From contig PSQN01000017.1 in NCBI GenBank assembly GCA_002989075.1, positions 2,425,453 through 2,489,452 on the forward strand: DNA of 64,000 bases, in the 5' to 3' direction. Position 1 is the stretch's first letter, and each line of letters begins with the position of its first letter. Position numbers and translations under genes: made by a program. The notes beneath the pieces were generated by a model. It was not told the origin of the DNA, ran no database searches, and saw only the letters and a program-made list of their open reading frames with translations. Below, in pieces: positions 10,511 to 20,673 of this stretch. The DNA is from Arthonia radiata (Eukaryota > Ascomycota > Arthoniomycetes > Arthoniales > Arthoniaceae).

Positions 10511-12967
10511 ATGTCAGCGCGTAATTCGTCCTCACGGCATGCTCAGGATGATGCTATGAACCACATCTTTGTGGCTAGCATTGAGCCTAGACGTTTGGTT
10601 GGACTGATGCGCTGACATTCGCGATTGAAGGCGCCCTACGAAGATGAGTGCTTTCGATTGTTCATCGAAGAAGGCAAGTCGGTTGCGGAGGTGCAGCGGT
10701 ACATGAGGGAGCAATACAACTTTGAGCCAAGTACTCGAGGTTATGAAGTGCAATTCAAGCGGTGGGGGTTTTCCAGCAAGCGTGTACGTATTCAAGAAGC
10801 GTGAGCTCGTGGTTTAAGAAGCAACCGTCCTAACATGAACCTCGAGGGTACTCCGGCCGAGCTCTCTCAGATCACAGACCGAGTCAGGCAGCTATGGGAG
10901 GCCAACACGTCCCGGACGGAGATGCTCAAGGTACTGGCTGATGAAGGTTTCCGCGTAAGTGAGCCGCAGCTACGCAGAGTCAGGCAGAAGAATGGATGGA
11001 TGCTGCGCGGCGGTACGGCGTATGGCCATGCAGCTGCTCAGGCAGCAGACTCAGGCGCAGACAATGGTGACGGTGAACCAGAGGAAGAAGACGAGCCCGA
11101 TTCTGCTGGCGCGCCAGAGGGCAATAACTACGTTGTTGCTCCACTACAGGTGAATGCAGCGCATGTTCCGTACCAAACTTTCGCACACCAGCAACATTAT
11201 CAGCAGCCGTACCCTGAGCCGATGCAGCCAAATCTCGCCTATGCGTATCAAACGCAGCAACCCGTGAACGCACCTGCGCCAACAAGCAGTCATCACAATC
11301 CGCCCTGGGCGCCTCAAATGCAACTGGAGACGCCTCGATCTAAGAAGAAACGGCGACGTCTGCAATCCCACGGCGACGATTCTACGCCTTCTGGTCCGCC
11401 TCGTTTTCCGTCAGAGACGACACTTGATGAGGCAAAGGCGTTTCTGCATATGAGCAATGAGAACTATCGGTCTGTACGCAACCACCTGCAAGACGTCTGC
11501 GAAGAGACCGGCGTGGTGCGAAAAGCCGGTGCAGCAGCGGGCGAATGGGAAGGGGTAAAGACCCGGCTTGTGGCAGAACATGATCACTTACGAAAGGAGT
11601 TTCACGGCCCTTTCAATGGCGTCCCACGGGAACAAAAGGACCTGGCACTTGATGCGATCGCCATGAGTGTCACGAAAATGATGCGCAAGGCAGGAAAGGC
11701 CGTGACGATTGCGGATGCAAAGATTGCGCTCAACCTCAATCCCAATGAAGCACGCCAGATTCGCGCCCATTTCTACGCGATCTTAAGCCGCGATAAATTT
11801 ACAAAGATGTCGGACAGTGGGCTTGAGCACTACAACGAGCTCAAGCGCCAGTGGCTCAGTGAGAGCCCGATCTTGCAACAAGCCCTGGGCGCAGACCCAG
11901 ATGCGGCGAAGAAAAAGGCGTCCGACCGCCTGGCAAGCGACGTTTTGAAACGGTACCGAGACGACTGCATAAAACGCAATCCGAGCTTGAAGGGCAATAG
12001 AAACATTGGACCCGGGCCCGGCCCGGTGTACAAAGGCGCAAATGAGCAAGCAGCCACCAGTTCAGCATCGTCGAAGCTTACGGGTACAGGGGAAAAGCGA
12101 GCCAGGCAAGTGTCCTCCTCTCACGCCGGAAGAGACAGCGAAGAGGCTACTGAAGACGATGAGACCCCGTCCGCCTTCCCTCGGTTAACACCACACGAGG
12201 GCACTCCTGGCGAAATTAAACCTGGGCACACCGCCATGGGCGTCCGCACGGAGAGGCCGCCGCCATCTGAGCGACCCGAAAATCGCAATCCACGAGTCGC
12301 CAAAGAACCTCGGGGAGACCATCCGCAGCCGTCTCGAAAACGAAAGTCTACTCAAGCGACAGATATTTCGCCACAGCCGGCCGCACCTCCTGGTTCAGCC
12401 AATTCACATCGTTCCAAGCTCCAACAGGAGCAGATGCAGCAGCGACGCCAACAGCAAGCCCGGCCACAACAACCCGCGCAAGCGCCTGCGTCCGCTCAAA
12501 CTCAAGTACAAGAGCCAACTCAAGCACAGCAACCGCCCGAGGCCCTTCACGAAACGAGACGGCAAGTCGTCGAAACCTCAGAGCAGACACAGCAGCCTCT
12601 CCCGAGACCACAGCCTACGCAGAGAGCTCCAGCACAACAGACGCAACCACTTCCGACGCCTACAAACCCCGTCGCCGCGCTCTTCCGACTCGGTCCTCAA
12701 TCAACGCTGCACTCGACGAAGACGATGTGGTTCGCCATGCTCACGACGCATTCCTTGAACGAAATCGTCGCAAAGGCTGCAGGACAGTTCAATGATGTCC
12801 AAGGCCGGACCGTGGTGGTGCGCAAGATCGAGGGTATCCTAGCGGACGAAACCGGTGGAGAGGCGGGCTTCCCGATTCAAAGCAACGAGGAGCTGGAGGC
12901 GTATCTGGGCTGGATGAATATGGGGCGGTGCGTCTTCGTTGTGACGTTGGACAGTGTTGTGAACTGA
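10511..12967 (+). CDS. Clr5-domain protein with second DNA-binding-like module and Q-rich region
   Basis: Probable nuclear DNA-binding protein. Proposed exons are 10511-10570, 10631-10783 and 10847-12967, all phase 0, 777 aa. Exon 2 encodes a Clr5 domain: PYEDECFRLFIEEGKSVAEV at its start and VQFKRWGFSSKR at its end. Exon 3 opens with a related helix-turn-helix-like repeat (RVRQLWEANTSRTEMLKVL to RRVRQKNGWMLRGG). A nuclear-localisation-like cluster (SKKKRRRLQS) follows, then a helical middle part, a long Gln/Pro/Ala-rich stretch near residues 560-680, and a compact C-terminal module (TMWFAMLTTHSLNEIV to CVFVVTL) that resembles a beta-grasp/PB1-type fold. Intron 2 has GTACGT and a CTAAC branch site. 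Exon 1 is inferred, because exon 2 has an upstream stop and needs one; its donor GTGGCT is weak. Targets are unknown. Confidence 0.8.
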
Positions 12968-13138
12968 AGGACGAGACCCGCAGTAGAAACAGCGTACGGT
13001 TGGCAAGAGAGAAACTCGGATTTTATGGCCAGCACGCTGGCATAGTAATTAATACTAGTATTCCTGACCACAACCGCGGCACGGGCATGCTGTTCATGAT
13101 TCATAATCTCGTGCCCTCGTTATCGTTGATGTCGCTCA

Positions 13139-13498
13139 CTACTGTTGTCCAGCCTGTCCATCTTCTTCAGCAATAGCAAATTGTTCAGCCAGCTCCATAG
13201 TCTCTCCATCGAGCCTCAAGTCGCCGGCGTCTTTCCCATTAGCCTCCATCATAGACACCAACCTATACCGCGTAGCTAGCTGTCTTCTCAACTCTGCTGT
13301 AAACCCTTGTAGCACCAGCGCTTCCGAACGGCCCTGGCCCTCCATTCCCGGCGTCAAATTGGCAATTTCATCAAAACCCTCCCGTATGGCTTGCCTCCTC
13401 TTCTGTTCCGAAGCTATATGGTTGTTCTTCTTCTCCTGCTCTGTCAGACGGGGTTTGTCCGTAGGAATCGGAGTTGACTCCGTGAACTGTGGCTGCAT
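13139..13498 (-). CDS. bHLH transcription factor, Ino4-like
   Basis: A 119-residue frame with an ATG at 13498. After a short lead comes TEQEKKNNHIASEQKRRQ, a basic region with the H-x3-E-x2-KR-R pattern that contacts E-boxes. It is followed by helix 1 (AIREGFDEIANL), a loop (TPGMEGQGRSE) and helix 2 (ALVLQGFTAELRRQL). The layout resembles yeast Ino4 and its filamentous relatives, which dimerise through the HLH; the pathway here is not known. The tail after the HLH is acidic. An in-frame TAG lies 15 bp upstream of the ATG, so this could be a complete short protein. The upstream coding-like sequence (13499-14365) suggests a longer N-terminus whose connection is unresolved. Confidence 0.8.
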   Translation of the reverse strand: MQPQFTESTPIPTDKPRLTEQEKKNNHIASEQKRRQAIREGFDEIANLTPGMEGQGRSEALVLQGFTAELRRQLATRYRLVSMMEANGKDAGDLRLDGETMELAEQFAIAEEDGQAGQQ

Positions 13499-14365
13499 GA
13501 AGGAGGCCGTCTAGCTGTTGGCAGGAATGGTGGAGCTGGATGCGGATTTGGCGGATTTGCTCGAGCAGCTGCGGTGTTTCGATTTGGGTCTGATCCGGAA
13601 GACTCTGGAGCGCGCCGGCGGATGAGTCGTGTTGAGCTGGCAAACCAGCAATATGCTGTAGCCGGTGTACGCTGTTGCGGCCGCCGTCGCTTCCAGAAGA
13701 GGGTGGTGGCGCGTCTGGGAGTGACGAGAGGTCGCGGGTGTAGTAAAAGCGGTGCCCAGGTCCTTGCAACCGCCTCAAATGGCAGTAGTCCTGCCTCAGT
13801 ACCCGGCGCAGGTGACTTCGGTTACCTCTTCCGCACTTGCAAACAACCTCGAGATGCTGACCTCGCTCGAACAAGCCAGATCTGTGGACTGGAAGATGTG
13901 GGATGAGCGTGCAGTTATCTTTACTGGGGCGACAGTCTTCAACCCATGACCTCCTTCCGCTGCTGGAGTGAAAGGGCTTGTTGTAGGCTTGTAGGTTATC
14001 CCGACGGGGCTGGCGTTCGTTTCTGCGGAAGGTGGTGAGGTCCTTGCAGATGCGGCGTTGGTTGAATCGAGCCGTGCGAGCCATTGTTGAGACGGATTTT
14101 GCGGGGATACGGTAGCTAGCGTGGAAGGATGGACCGACCGATGTGCAATTGGAAGTGAAGTTGATAATCGTGATGATGTACCAGACGACAGCGACTGGAT
14201 TGGAAAGTGTAATGATTTTGACGAGAAGATAAACGAGATGAGTGGGAACAAGAAAGAGTCATGATAGCGTCGAGGCCATGACAACAGATCGCCATGGCAG
14301 TCGCAACCAGTGTCCTCCGTCAAGCAGGTAGGACAGTAGCGGAGCGTGCTACGAGGTAAGAGCAT
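13499..14365 (-). other. Coding-like 5' region of the bHLH gene, frame unresolved
   Basis: Minus-strand sequence that reads like coding DNA but changes frame. One segment ends SISRLFASAEE at a possible donor (GTAACC, about 13827). A second begins DLGTAFTTPATSRHSQ after an AG. A third is a plausible coiled helix (PQLLEQIRQIRIQLHHSC) and runs to the last bases before the bHLH ATG, in the frame one base away from it. No GT or GC donor of useful spacing is visible at that last junction. Either the 119-aa bHLH protein is complete and this is leader sequence, or a one-base discrepancy (real or assembly) separates the two. Confidence 0.4.
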
Positions 14366-14533
14366 TCATTCCTTCTCGGCTGAACAAAATACAGCGCCAT
14401 GGAACAGACAAAATACCGGCGTTCCCCAACGAAGATCGGTCCTGGCCAGCATCAATACCTCAAACACGCTGTCCTTTTGTTGATTCTGGGCAACTTCGAG
14501 TTGCTCTGGGCCGGTCAGGATGCCGACAAATAA
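14294..14533 (+). CDS. Candidate small mitochondrial membrane protein (66 aa), or first exon of the next gene
   Basis: The ATG at 14294 starts a typical mitochondrial presequence (MAVATSVLRQAGRTVAERAT). A good donor (GTAAGA) follows at 14356, and a 39-bp intron with a CTGAAC-like branch leads to an in-frame exon, 14395-14533. That exon encodes a hydrophobic helix (YLKHAVLLLILGNFELLWAG) and a short polar end (QDADK). I do not recognise the protein. Alternatively the presequence exon splices at about 14648 into the following gene (AG plus C, then AAA AGA in frame), whose first residues, NARRLPYST, look like a presequence cleavage region. The 39-bp intron is short for a fungus, so both models stay open. 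Confidence 0.4.
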
Positions 14534-14594
14534 TGGCCATTTTCATGTTAAAAGCTGCAGAGAATGAGTCACTCAAGGAGGCGTGCCGAATTCC

Positions 14595-15422
14595 ATGGAA
14601 TGCATCAACGATGGCAGTGGTGCTGCAGCAGGAGAATGTGGTCGTAGCAAAAGACGAAATGCTCGACGTCTACCCTACTCAACTCGCTTACAATCGAACC
14701 ACAGATCCCGCGCCGTGCACATCAAAATCTCCCCACGCACGCACAACATCCATGAAAGTCGCGAGATCCTCAAAGTCCTCAAAAGCTTCGGCAATGTCCT
14801 GTGGTATCAGAACTTACGTGTATGCCTCCCTTTCCCAATGTCTCTGACTTTATCACGCTCGTCTAGGCCCCCCTACGTTCTCTTGCCCACGATCCCTGCT
14901 GACGTCCAGCAGTATGATCGTACCAACCCCGCCCCCAACACCCTCATCTGCATCTACGAGCACGCCGACTCCGCAAACGAGCTGATCCGCGAGTCGCCCA
15001 TGCGTTTTACTGTCCCGCCACCGCGGTCAATTACGGAGCCAGTTGTCTCCTTCGTCAGCATGGGCATCATGGACGCTTTCAAATCACCCCACGAGCCCCC
15101 TGCAGCTACATCCACGACGCACGGGCAGGAAAGCACTTCAAACAAAGCAGCAGCCGATAACAACACTGAAAAAGAGTTTGTCCTCTCAGCCGACATCTCA
15201 CTAACCGACCACGAAGCGGCACTACAGCAAAATGAGTATTCCTGGGGCTTCCGCATGCACATGAGGAATCAAGCCCAGGCGGCCTTGGCGCGACAGGTGC
15301 CCGAACAGGGCATGGCAGTGTTGACGCCGGAGCAGCGGACGGTGCCGGCGCGGATCGTGAAGCAGGAGGCTAGGAAGGTGGATAAATTTGTGGAGGACCT
15401 GGAAAGGAGGTTAGTGAGGTAA
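14595..15422 (+). CDS. Uncharacterised, possibly mitochondrial protein with an RRM-like segment
   Basis: Two exons, 14595-14819 and 14913-15422, joined in phase 0 across a 93-bp intron (GTATGC...CAGCAG), 244 aa from the ATG at 14595. The basic N-terminus with ARRLPYSTRL suggests mitochondrial import. The central part (HNIHESREILKVLKSFGNVL, then YDRTNPAPNTLICIYEHA, then SPMRFTV) has the beta-alpha-beta rhythm of an RNA-recognition-like fold, with a helix spaced as in RRM proteins. The C-terminal half is polar, with a final helix (VDKFVEDLERRL). The stop overlaps a sequence that would make a perfect donor (AG|GTAAGT), so a further exon is possible. I do not recognise the family by name. Confidence 0.6.
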   Translation: MECINDGSGAAAGECGRSKRRNARRLPYSTRLQSNHRSRAVHIKISPRTHNIHESREILKVLKSFGNVLWYQNLRVCLPFPMSLTLSRSSRPPYVLLPTIPADVQQYDRTNPAPNTLICIYEHADSANELIRESPMRFTVPPPRSITEPVVSFVSMGIMDAFKSPHEPPAATSTTHGQESTSNKAAADNNTEKEFVLSADISLTDHEAALQQNEYSWGFRMHMRNQAQAALARQVPEQGMAVLTPEQRTVPARIVKQEARKVDKFVEDLERRLVR

Positions 15423-15819
15423 GTGAATGTGATTAGGACGCCTGAAAGATGCTATGTGCCGCGCTATGTGCTGTTTAAACTATTGTACATTATTCAACAA
15501 GGCTTCCGGCTGTCACCGCCGGCGGTGATGCGAAAACCAAGGGTATCGGTCCTGCGCCGTCTAAATGCATGAGATCGCTATGCAACTTTTGAGGAGCTCT
15601 TGCTCGGTGATCGAGGGGTTTGAAGAGACAGTGATCGGATTTCCCGCGGTAAGCAATTTGTTTTGAGAGAATGATGTCGTACTAGAGGCGTTCCGCAACC
15701 ATTTGTGTTGACAATCGCAATGGACGTGACGGTCTTGACCGATGAGGCCCCTCCTTTTGCGAGATGGATAAAGATGCGAGTCTTCGATGGGTTGAAAGCG
15801 ATTCCTCGACAGGTTGGTA
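15423..15819. other. Intergenic
   Basis: Convergent 3' flanks. Minus-strand frames here are not convincing. Confidence 0.45.
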
Positions 15820-16059
15820 TCACTTCCGTTGCTTGGACGGCGCACCGCCGCTATGATAGCCAGAGTCGACAGAGGCGTTGCCAGCAGGCCTCAGCGGTGC
15901 CATCGACGTTTGGCGGTTGTTGTGGTTAGGACATGCGTAGCCGACCAGCATGGTTCTCTCTTCGACCGAGTGTTGACCATATGCTCGACAGGGGTCGACA
16001 GCGTGTTCATAGTAGACGCACTTGCAGACGGCGTAGCGTTCGACAATCTTGATGCACAT
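15820..16059 (-). CDS. Small conserved-looking Cys protein (79 aa)
   Basis: A single exon with an ATG at 16059. The N-terminal half (MCIKIVERYAVCKCVYYEHA, VDPCRAYGQHS, then TMLVGYACPNH) has five cysteines in a C-x9-C-x-C-x8-C pattern plus a last one in GYAC, with scattered histidines. I recall short fungal proteins of this look (V-x-RYAVCxCxYxxHxVDPC), probably metal-binding or disulfide-linked, with no assigned role. There is no signal peptide, so it should be intracellular. The C-terminal third is low complexity (SVDSGYHSGG). Coding status rests on this resemblance only. Confidence 0.55.
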   Translation of the reverse strand: MCIKIVERYAVCKCVYYEHAVDPCRAYGQHSVEERTMLVGYACPNHNNRQTSMAPLRPAGNASVDSGYHSGGAPSKQRK

Positions 16060-17614
16060 TGTGGTTGTAGTGGCAATCGGCGAGGCCGATACTGACAGAC
16101 GAGTGGCGTGCGTATAACGGTGATAGACCAGTTAGCGTACGGTGATGGTGCTGTATGTGGCAAGTTTGTGAAAATAAATTATTCAATGCTGCTTGTTCTG
16201 ATATTGCTAATTCTCCGGTTCGACGAGCGAGGATATATACGCACCGGCCAGCTGATGGCATATGTCTGCTCAGGACTCGTCTTGCTGCTCATTCTAAGTT
16301 ACGAGACCCGTAGGCAGGTTATTGTTGCTAAAGCGGACGACAAAGAGTGTCTGCCGTCCGTGCATACTAGGGATGTACTTGTAAATTAGGTGTGTAACCA
16401 AGAACGAATGAGAGGGTCGCAGAAGGCAGCCGGCACCGACTGTGTAGAGTCTTCAGCTGCGAAGGCGAGCAGGTATGCCTATTTGAGGTGCAACATGACG
16501 TAGCGTTATGAAAGGAAGGCTTCAGCACGGCACCCACGGATGGCGTTGTATGGTAGTATCGTCGTCTATGGTGATGAGCTCGTCAGCCCTGTGGACCGTG
16601 GTGGCCTCGGAACATGCCAAATTATTGAGTGTAGAGAAGGTTCAGGAGTAGACTGCTCAGCTTGTGGCGCATTGGCGGAAGGCGCATGCAGCACGCAAAG
16701 AGGAAGAGTTTGGCGACTCTTTCGAGCCCGGCTAGTGATGCTTTTGAACGGGATGGCATTTTCAACGGCGCAGGAGAGAACTCTCTCAGATATCGACAAA
16801 CAGAGATGATGCGCTGCGATTGGAAGTCTGATCGGGGAAAATCACGAATGTCAAGCCACAGCGGAAAGATTTCCCGACTCGTGCGGTGGTGTCCGCGCCA
16901 AATTCGGTCTGGATCCTCAGCCTCTCACTCAGCCTGACGTGAGCCAGAGCAGAATCATAGCGAAAACAGTCGCGATGTATGCGTTGCTGTGTATATGGAA
17001 TGAAAGTGACAACTATGTTTGCGAGGATGACGGAGGTGAAGTCAGGTCAACATGAGAAGAAGTCGTTGCCTCTGTCGCCCAATATAGAAGTCGCGTTGGC
17101 GATCTGTTTACTCCATACGCAGAAGCTACCTTTTCAGCCTGGCTTGGCGCCACCCTCACCGGGCTGAAACCTCCATTTACACTGATGGACCAATAATCCA
17201 CAAATTGTCGTACAAAATATCTTTAATGACCGTCAAGCTACTGACAAACGCTTCTTGTTGGTCCACGTGTGAGCCACATGTATTCATCAACAATTAGCCG
17301 TGTGCATGGTCTCTCGTACAGTCCTTACCTCATAGGAGTTTCCACACCAGAGTGTCCACCCCAAAGCCAATGAGGTCCCGTCAGCACCGGTCAGCCTGCC
17401 ATGGCTACATATCATGAGGCCGTTGAGTCCCGCGAGCTCAGCTGTGGCGCGGTATTCATGCACCGCAGTAATCGCAGGCGGCAGAAATACAGCGCCGTTG
17501 CAACAGATCGGCCGGATGGATCGCTCCGCACCCGCACTATAGTCAGGACCGTAACGGTCACTGCTTCGAACAATGACAAGTCAATCTCCACGAGGGCTGA
17601 ACAGTCTCAGCTTC
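16060..17614. other. Intergenic, ~1.5 kb
   Basis: Short frames only. One plus-strand frame (16108-16389) has two hydrophobic stretches but starts with GTG and looks accidental. Nothing else seen. Confidence 0.45.
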
Positions 17615-20304
17615 TTATCGTAGCCAATCCGTGTTCGGGTCATATGTATACATAAAGCTCGAGCTGTTGAGCTCGGAGCCATTGTTCATGTCAGAAGGGG
17701 AAAACGATGGTGCTCCTCCAGGGACCTGCAGCGTATTGGCCGAGGAGCCGGGTCCCGAACCTTCAAAGGGTGCGGACAGACGAGGTACATTGAAAAAGTC
17801 GAACACGTCTAGGTATTCCAGCTCGTTGGGCGCTGGGGTGCGAGAAGGTGTTACTGATCTTCCACGGACAGCCGTAGGTTGCCTTGGTTGCCGTGAGATG
17901 AGAAAGTCAAGATCGTACGCGCAGCGTCTGAGATCTGCAAGGATCTTGACAGAAGAGGGCGTCGACCGCTCACCGTTGGCCGTTCCGCTGGCGTTACGCT
18001 CTGACTCAACCAGCTCGTCTTGTACGCGCTGCAAGAGGGATGCATATCGATTAGCGACGTTCCAGTAGGCACCCATCTCGCGTAAAGTATCGACGAACAA
18101 TTTGATTTTCGGATCGACCTCGTGAGCGACTGTAGCTGCGTGCACCAGCAGCACTCGCGCAGCAACCCAGATGGAGAAGGCGAAAGGGGGGCCGAGCTTG
18201 TTCAGGAGGCCCGCGCTGTTGACGTGGCCACAAAGAGCGGCGATATTGGATACCGCGTCCAAGCAATTCTGGCTAGCAGCCAGTGATGGCTTGAATAGGT
18301 TGGACTGGTTTGACGGATACGCAGCTGACGAATGTAGACGGATAACAGTACTAAACGCGATGTCAGCAAGTCCCAATGGCTGCATCTGTCCCGCAGTACT
18401 TACGTGAAATACGTGGCATGGAGCATGACCCAACCACAGTTGACGATCTTATTGCCAGCCGAAGAATCAAAGAGTCTGGTCATGTTGCCGTACTCCTTCG
18501 GCAATTTTTGCTTCCATTCATTCAGCTCGTCATTGAGGCTGCGGTACTCTGATTGCCACGTTTCAACATCGCTCTGAGACCAGATGTCCACAGGCTTCCT
18601 CAAGAAAGAGTGTATCCGTGAAATGATGCCCACGACTTCGATATAATACGAGAACGAGCCAAGGTTTTCAGGTTTCTCGGTCGCCTTCTCCGGCACTCGA
18701 GGGGAGAACCACTTAGTGTCGACGTGCTGGTTTCTAGCGAACAGATCATCACGACAGGGCAGCTTTCGGTCCATCTCGCGTTCGTCGAGCGCAAAGTCGA
18801 ACGCTGTGGGCATTGTCGCATACCGATCTAGAATGTAGATCATCCAAAACAGGCGACGACGGCTTTCGTCCTCGATGAAGCTTACTGGTTCGGGCAAGAC
18901 AACCGCCCGCAATGTGTAGATCGAAGCAGATTGTGGCGAAACAAGCTGCGACGACTCCTCGACAGACAAGCCTGACTGGACGGCAGATCTCGCGATTAGT
19001 GCGAGGAGGTTCCAGCCCGGTGGGCCGTTAGATTCACCACACAGATCAAGTGCGAGGATCACGAGGGCTTGCAGAGACTTGACGCAGGAGTTCTCAAGGC
19101 CATACAAAAATACCTTCTGTTTGGACACTGAATGATAGTGCTGTTTCCTGTCTGGGGTCAGACGGGAGTCGTTGGAGAACCGTAAAGTTGTCGCAACAAT
19201 GGCGTGCAGCAATGCCCGGTCAGCGGTGTCCAGGCTGGAAGTGCCAAAAAGCGTATCGAGCGTGGTGCGTCTATGGAGGATCGGGCACCACGTGTTGATG
19301 TGCTTAAAATAGAGATCGGCCAAAGAGTAGAGGAGATCGTAAGGGGGTAGATCATGGTCTTGTCCAGTGGAGGACTGTCCCTCTGCCTGGTTCATGCCCG
19401 AAGACTTCAGAGGCGCGTTGGAGTTGGTATAATAATCTTGGAGGTGGGGTTGAATCATAGGATGCTCACCCTTTTCCGATGGTGGTGGGCCAGCTTGTGA
19501 GTAGCCATTGAATGGCCCACCATATGGGCCTGCGCTCCCCGAGCCTCCCATTCCTCCACTGCCCATACCAGAGCTTGCCGGTGTTGCATAGGGAGGCGGC
19601 TTTATGTCCTCCTGGATCTGGATGCCCCCGGCGACTTCTGAAGCGGTCATGCCCAGCGGGTGACTGAACACGTTAGCGTCAGGCGCATTTTGCGTCGGCG
19701 GTGCTGAGTGGGGCTGATCAGGTGTCTGAGGCCGCGGTGGAGGTATCAGATTGGGGATGTGAACAGCTTGGGTAAGCTGCTGGATGGTTTGCGATTGCGC
19801 ATGGAGTATGCGCTCAAGGTTGTCTGGATGCGATTAGTCTGTGCCTCGGTATTTTGTCAAGGACACACGACCTACCCAGTCGTGCTTCCAGCTCGCGACC
19901 ATAACCAGCACGTAGGCCGGGCTTCTTGCGCTCCTTGTATTCGCAATGCTGACTGTTCTTAGCGCACCAACTGTGATGTTGTTAGCTGTCGCGCTCTTCA
20001 AAACTTGATAGCCACGGTGCTGACATGCCCGCAGGTTGGTTGTCCACGATCGCCTGTATTCAGAGTCAGCACATGCAGTCCCTGGACATACACAGCATGC
20101 TCATCTCATGCATTTCACTTTGCGCTGCTTGCACAGTTCACAGCTAACGCTCATTGGGCGTTTTCGCTTCTTATCCGAACCCTCTTCGCCGTCGTGGACC
20201 GACTCATCTCCACTCCAGGCATCTTGCAGGTCAGCTGAGTGTTGCTCGGGGCTGGCGAGGTTGTTGGGCTGCTGGAGGCCTCCAGCTGCGAAGTTCGCTG
20301 ACAT
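17615..20304 (-). CDS. Zn2Cys6 transcription factor with fungal-specific regulatory domain
   Basis: Binuclear zinc cluster regulator, 822 aa, five exons: 20304-20112, 20053-20029, 19970-19876, 19823-18404 and 18350-17615. The zinc cluster is perfect: C55, C58, C65, C72, C75 and C82 (CX2CX6CX6CX2CX6C). It is preceded by KKRKRP and followed by a basic linker (KERKKPGLRAGYGRELEARL) and a short coiled coil (LERILHAQSQTIQQL). Introns 1 and 2 must be GC-AG introns around a 25-nt exon to restore the motif, while introns 3 and 4 are GT-AG. The middle (PPYDLLYSLADLYFKHINTW, CPILHRRTTLD, RRRLFWMIYILDRYA) is the fungal_trans domain, as in XlnR/Tea1-type activators. An acidic Ser-rich stretch precedes the zinc cluster. 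Target genes cannot be inferred: the neighbours are a beta-oxidation-type dehydrogenase and an LaeA-like gene. Confidence 0.9.
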
Positions 20305-20673
20305 TGGCAATGATGTGACGAGAAGAGTTGTGTTTTCGGTAGATGGGTGAAATATGCCGAAGATGAGGGGTCGCCCGACACTTCACCACTTACCTAATGC
20401 AGCCATGACCTAGAAACGTGATGAGTGACCCTTTGAGGCGTTTTGGCGAAACCAGGGCCGAGCAACAATACTTAATTTCATTGTTTACACACAGACGGTC
20501 CATGAGCACACTGTGTGCAGCTAAATCTTCGTGAAAGATCACCGAAGTCGCGTGTATCAATCGAGGTTCGCCACGCAGATGCACACTGGCACTTTTTCCT
20601 CTGAACTCCACGCTTTCATGCTGTCTCGTGTCCATCGCGTTCTAATCGCGCTCTCTATACACACACCCTGAGC
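20305..20673. other. Promoter region of the Zn2Cys6 gene
   Basis: 369 bp between the factor's start codon and the stop of the upstream acyl-CoA dehydrogenase. No specific site identified. Confidence 0.4.

Noticed and set aside
16108-16389. Plus-strand frame with two hydrophobic stretches
   Set aside because: Starts with GTG, has no ATG giving both helices and no recognisable family; likely chance.
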